From positions 1 to 32,806 of IMG/VR virus record IMGVR_UViG_3300035661_000219: 32,806 nt of DNA; one strand, given 5' to 3'. This DNA comes from a virus. Of the stretch, positions 27,175 through 32,806 are shown one piece after another (the first letter of the stretch is position 1; each line of letters starts with the position of its first letter). The notes under the pieces were generated by a model. The model did not search any database and was not told the origin of the DNA. It saw only the letters and a list, made by a program, of their open reading frames with translations. Position numbers and translations under genes: made by a program.

Positions 27175-27932
27175 TTAGTCTTAACTAATGTCAACATGTC
27201 GGGTATTCTGGTATGTGCATTCCTACTACCGAGTAATATGAATATGCGTTGCCCTAGTGACGAGTTTATGATCATTACTAGGCACCCACCGGCCGGGACA
27301 GTAAATCCTGTTTTAGATAACACTATACTGAGTGTAGATGTGAGTGGGTTCGTATTACGAATTTTAACTGGTTTTCTACCAAGAATAATTTCTGCGTCAG
27401 ATCTACTAGATATATCTGTTATAACGGGGTTGAGTGATGCAACCATAAGTAATTTTAATAAGTCACGTGCAGTGCTGACATTACCGATATCTAATCCAGT
27501 CGGTTCTTTATATTGCGTATTAGTCATACCCAATTCTGTAGCTTTATTATTCATACTCTCAACACAATTCGGCAAATTGATACATAATATCTGTGCCGCA
27601 AAATTATCCGATCTGATAAGAGCAAGCGTTAATAATTCTCGTCTTGTCAATGTTTTCGTTGATCTAGGAATTGCACTCTGAACTTGCCTAATGACCGGGA
27701 TTGGTAATGATTCGGTAAGGTCCTGGTCTGCTGCAAGCAACGCTACGAGAAGTTTTGAAATCGATGCGATTGGTCGCACAATATCGCTATTTTGTTCCTT
27801 TAATATTGTACCGTCCTCACTTGCTACTAAGTAGCTCATTGTTATAGGTGGTCGAGATATATTACGATGCGGTTTGCTGTAACAATTAGTTGTTAGCGTA
27901 ATAGAAATTAATAATAATAAAAATTTATTCAT
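27171..27932 (-). CDS. D-Ala-D-Ala peptidase, S11 family (PBP7-like)
   Basis: 253 aa with the three penicillin-binding motifs in order and at family spacing: S57-I-S-K60, S108-D-N110 and K207-T-G209. An N-terminal hydrophobic segment (MNKFLLLLISITLTT) exports it to the periplasm. NTQYKEPTGLD matches the conserved loop before the third motif. It lacks the C-terminal beta domain and membrane anchor of PBP5/6, so it is closest in length to endopeptidase PBP7. It may remodel or weaken host peptidoglycan during infection or lysis. Coupled to the GIY-YIG gene by ATGA. Confidence 0.93.
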   Translation of the reverse strand: MNKFLLLLISITLTTNCYSKPHRNISRPPITMSYLVASEDGTILKEQNSDIVRPIASISKLLVALLAADQDLTESLPIPVIRQVQSAIPRSTKTLTRRELLTLALIRSDNFAAQILCINLPNCVESMNNKATELGMTNTQYKEPTGLDIGNVSTARDLLKLLMVASLNPVITDISSRSDAEIILGRKPVKIRNTNPLTSTLSIVLSKTGFTVPAGGCLVMIINSSLGQRIFILLGSRNAHTRIPDMLTLVKTK

Positions 27933-28615
27933 AAAAATTCCCAGCCAATATACAAATCAGATTTGCATCTAAGTCTTACTGTATCTTTTTTCAAATTATG
28001 AGATCTCCCTGCTTCTGCACAAGAAATAAATTCGCCATTAGGTGTTTTAACTGGCCGCATTGCTGCTAAGGGCTTAGTCGGAATTCCTCTAGTTTTATGA
28101 GTCCGAGGAATACCTTTCTGTGACAACGACATTTTCTGCTTTGATTCATCCGAATGTCGATAAGGGCTTGCTTCTTTCGTTTTTCTTATCTTCTCTTTAA
28201 CTTCTATTGTAGATTTCTTTCCTTTTCGAGCCACAGCACTCTTTTTCCTGTGTTCTTCGGATTTTGGTTTACCTTTGGAAGCTATCGACATTTTCTTTTT
28301 TGATTCTTCTGACAAAATCCTGCCGCTACACCCTTCTCCACCGTCTGTTCTGTTATTTAATATACCTGTACCTAAATCCTTGCGGCCATACCACTCAATC
28401 ATCCGACGCTCTATAGCAAATGCACCAATTTCAGTAAGGTTAGCTTCAAGTATAATTATATATCTACGATCTTTAGGCTGTGTAAAATGTTTATTAAACA
28501 TTCTCTTCTTCGTGCCTTTACCTATATAGTACGGTGTGCCAGCTTTTGCAGTGATAGAATCTGTATCACGCATATACGCATAGACATAAAATTCTAATGT
28601 AGGTAGTGTCTTCAT
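27929..28615 (-). CDS. GIY-YIG homing endonuclease with NUMOD3 repeats
   Basis: 228 aa. YVY (10-12), YIG (30-32) in [30 protein letters not shown] and NRTDGGEG are the nuclease core; NUMOD3-type repeats follow (SEESKKKMSIASKGK, SDESKQKMSLSQKG) and a NUMOD1-like end (ISCAEAGRSHNLKKDTV). Close relative of the enzyme at 6768, but on the other strand and with a sigma70 promoter giving a leaderless start. Inserted between a late structural-type gene and the S11 peptidase. Confidence 0.93.
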   Translation of the reverse strand: MKTLPTLEFYVYAYMRDTDSITAKAGTPYYIGKGTKKRMFNKHFTQPKDRRYIIILEANLTEIGAFAIERRMIEWYGRKDLGTGILNNRTDGGEGCSGRILSEESKKKMSIASKGKPKSEEHRKKSAVARKGKKSTIEVKEKIRKTKEASPYRHSDESKQKMSLSQKGIPRTHKTRGIPTKPLAAMRPVKTPNGEFISCAEAGRSHNLKKDTVRLRCKSDLYIGWEFL

Positions 28616-28621
28616 ATTAGT

Positions 28622-28650
28622 ATTATACTGTAAGTATAATAGTGGGTCAA
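28622..28650 (-). promoter_or_regulatory. Sigma70-type promoter, leaderless arrangement
   Basis: TTGACC (28650-28645), 17 bp, TATAAT (28627-28622), 6 nt before the ATG at 28615. Confidence 0.82.
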
Positions 28651-28657
28651 CAGGTAA

Positions 28658-29041
28658 TTAACCTGTGTTTAATCCTTGCGCCGGTGCTTGCCATAATGGG
28701 CCTACACTAACAGGACCATATGTAGAAACTGGTGCAGTAAGTGTTGTGCCGTCATCTAACTGAAAACTAAGGTGACCTCCACGATCCCGTGTATCCAGCA
28801 TGTTGTCAAGCACTTTTACCATAAAGGTGCCATATGTATTATCGACTAAGATAACTTTTCTTACTTCGAATATAACACTAGCAGGATTCTTTGGATACCA
28901 GTTGAATGATACAATCCTGTCTAAGTTGGAACCGGTTAGTTTAAAATAACTAGGAATTCCGGATGTTATTACGATACCTACTATTCCCGAACCTTCGAAT
29001 GGACTTGTTGGCAATGCTTGTATTTGGGCGATTGTTGTCAT
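28658..29041 (-). CDS. Probable virion-associated protein (127 aa)
   Basis: Starts MTTIAQIQALPTSPFEGSG; strand-rich (VSFNWYPKNPASVIFEVRKV) and without cysteine. The composition (G, S, T, V, P) and the late-promoter-like octamer just upstream suggest a structural protein, but I cannot place it. A TTG six bases further upstream is the alternative start. No ribosome binding site is visible. Confidence 0.65.
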   Translation of the reverse strand: MTTIAQIQALPTSPFEGSGIVGIVITSGIPSYFKLTGSNLDRIVSFNWYPKNPASVIFEVRKVILVDNTYGTFMVKVLDNMLDTRDRGGHLSFQLDDGTTLTAPVSTYGPVSVGPLWQAPAQGLNTG

Positions 29042-29048
29042 AGACAAC

Positions 29049-29056
29049 TATTTATC
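29049..29056 (-). promoter_or_regulatory. Candidate T4-type late promoter
   Basis: GATAAATA, 7 nt before the ATG at 29041 and overlapping the stop of the upstream gene. Confidence 0.5.
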
Positions 29057-29324
29057 TACTTCTGTATTTGTCCTTAAGCTCATCGGAGATATACGATATA
29101 CGCATATGGTCTGATAGAAAGGGATCACGAAGCTTGATCATTGATGCACACTCTGCATTTATTTTACCCGATGTTATGTAGCATCGTTTGGCTTCGAGCA
29201 AGTTGGTAAAACCCACTGGATAACTGGCTACTATAAAATCATTACCTAGGTCACAGAGTTTTTCTATTAATTTTGCTGCATCGATAGCATCTACAATAAA
29301 TTCTACATATACAAAATCATTCAT
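29052..29324 (-). CDS. Hypothetical protein (90 aa)
   Basis: MNDFVYVEFIVDAIDAAKLI, with a later KRCYITSGKINAECASMIKL. Strand-helix-strand layout akin to the short alpha/beta set. ATGA overlap with the gene to its right. Confidence 0.7.
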   Translation of the reverse strand: MNDFVYVEFIVDAIDAAKLIEKLCDLGNDFIVASYPVGFTNLLEAKRCYITSGKINAECASMIKLRDPFLSDHMRISYISDELKDKYRSR

Positions 29325-29662
29325 ATATGAACTACTTCACTATATGTAATTCGTATTAATGAATTGCTAATGTGCGAACATATCGGTTCGTATTCTTTTG
29401 TCTTTATAGCAAAATGGTTTATACCTAATAGATTAATTGTATCTTCGCAACTTGACGGTTGGATAAGATGAACATTAAGGTGTATTTTCTGTTCGTCGAA
29501 TTCTACGTCTATACTGGATATAACCTCACTATCAATCTTCATCACAATAGGGGTTCGGCGATATTCGAACGACTCATCGGTTACAAGCCATACAACAGTT
29601 GCAACCGTTAATACTAAAGACATGGTAATAGTGATAAGTCTATTACCGGTAACATGTTTCAT
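29321..29662 (-). CDS. Membrane-anchored protein (113 aa)
   Basis: MKHVTGNRLITITMSLVLTV contains the start of a single N-terminal membrane segment (about residues 8-27); the remaining 85 residues would lie in the periplasm with two cysteines. Role unknown. A perfect TATAAATA lies upstream. Confidence 0.72.
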   Translation of the reverse strand: MKHVTGNRLITITMSLVLTVATVVWLVTDESFEYRRTPIVMKIDSEVISSIDVEFDEQKIHLNVHLIQPSSCEDTINLLGINHFAIKTKEYEPICSHISNSLIRITYSEVVHI

Positions 29663-29686
29663 TTGACTACTCCATTGGGTTATGTC

Positions 29687-29694
29687 TATTTATA
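29687..29694 (-). promoter_or_regulatory. T4-type late promoter
   Basis: Perfect TATAAATA about 24 nt before the ATG at 29662; it overlaps the TAA stop of the upstream gene. Confidence 0.55.
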
Positions 29695-30202
29695 TATCTG
29701 TTTTGCAAAGTGCGTTAAATTCAGTTAGATGAGCATTAAACCCTTTAAGATCGAACATCGTTGTGCGTCGAATAGAATTTGTATCCAACCATGTAAACCC
29801 TATAAGCTTATTCGTTTTTAACATCTGCACTAACATTTTTGATTCGGGTGCCGACCTTATCAGTAGTGGCCCATCCTGTTCCCATTGTATGAATTGTTTT
29901 GCAGTGAACTCTGTCTTTTCGGTCCGCATTTCTAAATACTGTGGCGAATTACCTTTCATCGTATCCCAAAATATAGCTACACTGGCGGGAGAAGATGATT
30001 TTGCAGTGCAAACTAGACGCAGGCTAGTAATCATCCTCTCTGCTTTAACACCTATCTGTGTGCCTACTGCACCTGTATGATAAATGTAACCCGAAACAGT
30101 CTTGTCTTTAGCAAGAACTTCGGTAATATTCCAATCTGCATTTTCAGCAAGAGCAGGTAACCCGATACACATAATAGCAAGGCCGAGAAATATATTTTTC
30201 AT
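29690..30202 (-). CDS. Exported protein of unknown role (170 aa)
   Basis: MKNIFLGLAIMCIGLPALA is a clean signal peptide with an A-L-A cleavage site before residue 20. The mature part has two cysteines (CTAKSS and ALCKTD) and ends with FDLKGFNAHLTEFNALC, a pattern of small periplasmic proteins. Function unknown. AAGGA precedes the ATG. Confidence 0.78.
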   Translation of the reverse strand: MKNIFLGLAIMCIGLPALAENADWNITEVLAKDKTVSGYIYHTGAVGTQIGVKAERMITSLRLVCTAKSSSPASVAIFWDTMKGNSPQYLEMRTEKTEFTAKQFIQWEQDGPLLIRSAPESKMLVQMLKTNKLIGFTWLDTNSIRRTTMFDLKGFNAHLTEFNALCKTDI

Positions 30203-30227
30203 TACAATATCCTTTGATGTTATGTCT

Positions 30228-30257
30228 AGTATAAGCTATAATTATAATAGTAGTCAA
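30228..30257 (-). promoter_or_regulatory. Sigma70-type promoter
   Basis: TTGACT (30257-30252), 18 bp, TATACT (30233-30228). Confidence 0.7.
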
Positions 30258-30265
30258 CAGAAGTG

Positions 30266-30273
30266 ACTAAATA
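30266..30273 (+). promoter_or_regulatory. Weak late-promoter candidate
   Basis: ACTAAATA, two bases from TATAAATA, 23 nt before the ATG of the rightward glycosyltransferase-like gene; same distance as at 19266. Confidence 0.3.
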
Positions 30274-30296
30274 ACAGTATATTTAATAGGTATTGA

Positions 30297-31367
30297 ATGA
30301 GACAAAGCACATACGTACTATATGATAAACAGAACGAAGTCGTTTCTGATCATCTATGTAATCAGATATTGATTGAAAAAAAGATATATTCGGAAAATTC
30401 CGAACTTACTGTAGATATATTAAAACAGATTACGGATGATTGCACATCGGAATATTTCTACGTTATTAAAACTGATGTAGACATAATTTTTAATACATTC
30501 GACTTTACATATACTCCAGCAGTATGGGACAAGGATTATGTCCATATATGGAATAACGATAGTACCGTTCGATTATATAATACACAGAATATAAGAGATA
30601 ATTTAACAGCTTATACTGATGTAGAATTTTTAAATGGTAAAGTTAGTCTAAAACAATACACTGACAGACTTTATTCATACCCAATGTTTGCTGTGGTATT
30701 TTTAAGTTATGACGAAGAAGGTGCTGATGCCAATTATGAAAAACTAAGGGCAAAGATTCCTAGGATACAACGTGTGCATAATGTGAAAGGTATATTTGAA
30801 GCTCATATGGCTGCTGCACAGTATGCCAAACAAAGTAACTCATCGATGTTTTATGTTGTCGACGCAGATGCAGATATATTACCGACATTCGATTTTAATT
30901 ATAGACCACATTCTTTAGACCTACAATCTGTTATTGTATGGCATTCACGTAATCCTGTGAACGGATTAGAATATGGATATGGTGGTGTAAAGTTATTTCC
31001 TACTGATCTATTACTGAACTACAAAGGTTCGCCGATAGACTTCACAACATCAGTATCTAACAGTTTTAAAGTAATAAATGAAGTTAGCAATATTACACGA
31101 TTTAATACCGATCCATATTCCGCTTGGCGCAGTGGGTTCAGGGAATGTGTTAAACTTGCTTCTAAACTGATTCCAAATCAAGATAATACTGAAACCGAAC
31201 ATAGGTTAAATGCTTGGTGTACCTTAGGTGCTGAAACTTTATTTGGTGATTTTGCAGTGATGGGCGCAATTGAAGGCGCAGAATTTGGTAAGCTATACAT
31301 TAATCAATCCGAAATGCTCGGATTGATTAATGACTTCGATTGGTTAGAACAACGGTTTAGTTCTTAA
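30297..31367 (+). CDS. Glycosyltransferase-like protein with tandem domains
   Basis: 356 aa. The second half is the better preserved: VVFLSYDEEGADANYEKL (133-150), RVHNVKGIFEAHMAAA, an acidic VDADADILPTFDF (188-200) that fits a GT-A-fold DxD metal site, then VWHSRNP and YGYGGVKLFP (226-235). The first half repeats part of it with a changed acidic motif (FYVIKTDVDIIFNTFDF at 54-70, then VHIWN). I know the second-half pattern from T4-like phage genes annotated as glycosyltransferases. The target could be phage DNA, virion protein or host surface. Rightward gene; its end overlaps the convergent gene by 4 nt. Confidence 0.75.
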   Translation: MRQSTYVLYDKQNEVVSDHLCNQILIEKKIYSENSELTVDILKQITDDCTSEYFYVIKTDVDIIFNTFDFTYTPAVWDKDYVHIWNNDSTVRLYNTQNIRDNLTAYTDVEFLNGKVSLKQYTDRLYSYPMFAVVFLSYDEEGADANYEKLRAKIPRIQRVHNVKGIFEAHMAAAQYAKQSNSSMFYVVDADADILPTFDFNYRPHSLDLQSVIVWHSRNPVNGLEYGYGGVKLFPTDLLLNYKGSPIDFTTSVSNSFKVINEVSNITRFNTDPYSAWRSGFRECVKLASKLIPNQDNTETEHRLNAWCTLGAETLFGDFAVMGAIEGAEFGKLYINQSEMLGLINDFDWLEQRFSS

Positions 31368-31708
31368 CAGTGTTTGCCGAGATATTTCTCAACTAAACTA
31401 TTAATATCCTTTTCCAATTTATCCGTATTTATAAATATGCGAACATCTCGCATTTTTTTAAATGAATCTTCCATAGTTTCCCATGTAGCATTCTTATTTA
31501 CTGGAATAGGATGCGTTAACTCGTTCCCCTTTAGTTCGACAACATTGCCATCATAATATTGAACAAGTATCTGCTCTACATACTTTGAAGGAATCTCTTT
31601 AGCATCAATTTCTTTAACTATGCGATCAAATACAGACGGTTTGCTGATACGAGAAATGGCGTTATCTATATTGAAACTTGTTGTGGCTTTCTTTGACATG
31701 TTACTCAT
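31364..31708 (-). CDS. Conserved T4-like phage protein (114 aa)
   Basis: MSNMSKKATTSFNIDNAISR; IPVNKNATWETMEDSFKKM, then RDVRIFINTDKLEKDINSLV. QILVQYYDGNVVELKGNEL and ELTHPIPV are a pattern I know from T4-like phages near structural genes, without a known role. Two start codons are possible: 31708 (AGAGG 8 nt upstream) or 31699 (AGGAG 9 nt upstream). A perfect late promoter precedes it. Confidence 0.78.
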   Translation of the reverse strand: MSNMSKKATTSFNIDNAISRISKPSVFDRIVKEIDAKEIPSKYVEQILVQYYDGNVVELKGNELTHPIPVNKNATWETMEDSFKKMRDVRIFINTDKLEKDINSLVEKYLGKHC

Positions 31709-31725
31709 CTCCTAGTCCTCTTATA

Positions 31726-31733
31726 TATTTATA
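31726..31733 (-). promoter_or_regulatory. T4-type late promoter
   Basis: Perfect TATAAATA 17-26 nt before the two possible starts of the gene at 31364-31708. Confidence 0.65.
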
Positions 31734-31741
31734 CGAAAGAA

Positions 31742-31758
31742 GGCAGTTAAAAACCGCC
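31742..31758 (-). terminator. Possible terminator hairpin
   Basis: GGCGGTT and AACTGCC form a seven-pair stem with one mismatch, followed on the minus strand by TTCTTTC. Lies just after the stop at 31774 and before the late promoter. Weak U-run. Confidence 0.35.
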
Positions 31759-31773
31759 CGCTTTATGAGTGAG

Positions 31774-32520
31774 TTACTTAGGAACTGCTCTTACTGCATC
31801 ACGTTTAAGCTTGGCTGCAACTTTATTATCTAGCAGAGTTTCTTTCTTCTCTACTCTTACTTCGGCTGCTTTTGCCCGATCTCTTTCTCTACGTTTAATC
31901 TTACGATCTTCGAGCGCGAGTGCTTTTGCATCTTCTTGCAATGCTGGGCGACCACGACCTGGTCGGGATTCTGGATACAATGCATATGCTTCTTCGCGTT
32001 TTGCTGCTGCATCTTTTTCCAATAGCTCTGCTTGTAGGATAAGTCCTTTAGCAGTAGCAGACGGGTCTGGCATAATTGATGAAAGTGCATTAGCAATTGC
32101 ATCAGTAGTAGCTACCGGTTGAACAACTGCTTCCTGTTGTTTCTTCATATACTCGTCTACCTTCTTATCAATTGTAGCATTGATAAGAGCTAAAGGAACT
32201 ACATGACCCGGAAGCGGAAGCATAGAGATGTTAGTTACAAGTTCTTTTCGAAGATATCCACGCTGATGAAGTGCTGTAAGGCAATTCTGTCCGTCAGGGA
32301 AAGTCCTGCGATTTAATACTTCGAAGAAATCATTAGTTTCCTTTGCTTCTTTGGAATTTAATGTTTGCTGAAGATAATCGTGATAGCTATCCGGTAATCT
32401 TTCTGTTTCGACGATTAAGCAATTAGCTTCATCGTTTGGTAATTTTCTAAATACAACTGCAACACGAACTCCTGTGTTTATAAGTTGTCCAACATGTTTT
32501 CGAAGGTTTTCGACTGACAT
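31774..32520 (-). CDS. Hypothetical protein with AT-hook-like motif (248 aa)
   Basis: The N-terminal 125 residues form a folded domain (MSVENLRKHVGQLINTGVRV; NRRTFPDGQNCLTALHQRGY), then a charged linker, and a C-terminal 90 residues rich in A, K, R and E that look like a long helix. RPGRGRPAL near residue 195 is AT-hook-like. Probably virion-associated or DNA-associated in the T4-like setting; not firmly identified. AAAGGAG lies before the ATG at 32520. Confidence 0.72.
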   Translation of the reverse strand: MSVENLRKHVGQLINTGVRVAVVFRKLPNDEANCLIVETERLPDSYHDYLQQTLNSKEAKETNDFFEVLNRRTFPDGQNCLTALHQRGYLRKELVTNISMLPLPGHVVPLALINATIDKKVDEYMKKQQEAVVQPVATTDAIANALSSIMPDPSATAKGLILQAELLEKDAAAKREEAYALYPESRPGRGRPALQEDAKALALEDRKIKRRERDRAKAAEVRVEKKETLLDNKVAAKLKRDAVRAVPK

Positions 32521-32534
32521 ATTATTTCTCCTTT

Positions 32535-32552
32535 AAAGGGGTTTCCCCCTTT
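32535..32552 (-). promoter_or_regulatory. GNRA-capped hairpin before the ribosome binding site
   Basis: AAAGGGG-GAAA-CCCCTTT, a perfect 7-bp stem, followed directly by AAAGGAG. No U-run, so it is not a standard terminator. Its 3' arm could also pair with the AAAGG of the ribosome site, and it may tune translation or protect a processed end. Confidence 0.55.
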
Positions 32553-32554
32553 GA

Positions 32555-32806
32555 TTATACTGTTGTTGTTTCTGCGGCCGCTTCTGTTGCTGTTTCATCT
32601 TTCTTTTGAGTCGATTCAACGTAAGCCAAGAAGCCTGATAACTTATTGAATACATCACCGACTTGTGATAACTCGCCTGCCTGGAATGCGCCACGACGTG
32701 ATGCCAAATCGACTACACGAGCCAATAACTGTAGGTCAGCAATAGTAAGCTGAACTGGTTCGATTGATGTAGTAGGAGCCGCTGCTTCAGTGACTGGAAC
32801 TTCTAC
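32555..32806 (-). CDS. Partial conserved phage protein (C-terminal 83 aa)
   Basis: The frame is open to the window edge; the start is beyond 32806. The visible part has PVQLTIADLQLLARVVDLAS, then RRGAFQAGELSQVGDVFNKL, between Ala/Thr/Glu-rich ends. This central helix-turn pattern is one I know from small conserved T4-like phage proteins near capsid genes. Role unknown. Confidence 0.75.
   Translation of the reverse strand, partial: VEVPVTEAAAPTTSIEPVQLTIADLQLLARVVDLASRRGAFQAGELSQVGDVFNKLSGFLAYVESTQKKDETATEAAAETTTV

Noticed and set aside
27196-27681. Plus-strand 161-residue frame opposite the S11 peptidase
   Set aside because: Shadow of a well-supported gene; no ribosome site or known motif.

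Overview
The window looks like part of a large tailed phage of the T4-like (myovirus) kind infecting a Gram-negative bacterium. The evidence is an AT-rich, tightly packed set of small genes read almost entirely leftward; a T4 gp30-type ATP-dependent DNA ligase; copies of the T4-type late promoter TATAAATA; numerous GIY-YIG and HNH endonucleases; a phage L7/L12-like protein; and exported proteins including a lipoprotein, a SleB-like hydrolase and an S11 D-Ala-D-Ala peptidase. The host is not identifiable from sequence alone; 'Gram-negative' is inferred from the lipobox and cell-wall enzymes.

Layout. 1-6.7 kb: small leftward genes, many chained by ATGA overlaps, each small group driven by a near-consensus sigma70 promoter (TTGACA, 17 bp, TATAAT); a helicase remnant and a 13-bp tandem repeat lie at 3.5-3.75 kb. 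6.7-15.3 kb: more of the same, interrupted by homing endonuclease genes (two of them rightward, with matching leaders), an AT-hook protein, an L7/L12-like protein and a lipoprotein. 15.34-16.12 kb: a gene-free stretch with its own promoter and terminator that should yield a roughly 780-nt structured RNA carrying a complete hammerhead ribozyme. 16.1-19.2 kb: DNA ligase, a member of a five-copy paralogous family with tetrapeptide repeats, and an HNH protein. 19.9-20.4 kb: an RNA cluster (tRNA-Leu, an unclassified structured RNA, a tRNA with a 118-nt D-loop, and a tRNA-like element) next to a GIY-YIG gene. 21-27 kb: hydrolase, tRNA-Met and many small genes. 27-32.8 kb: the S11 peptidase, a GIY-YIG gene, probable virion-associated proteins with late promoters, a rightward glycosyltransferase-like gene, and the end of a gene that runs off the right edge.

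How it works together. The sigma70-type promoters probably serve early expression of host-interaction genes. The [T/G]ATAAATA motifs, found before rightward genes and before some leftward genes at the right end, probably serve late expression. Several promoters place the start codon 5-7 nt after the -10 box, predicting leaderless mRNAs. The most striking objects are the hammerhead-containing long RNA and the RNA cluster with the interrupted tRNA.
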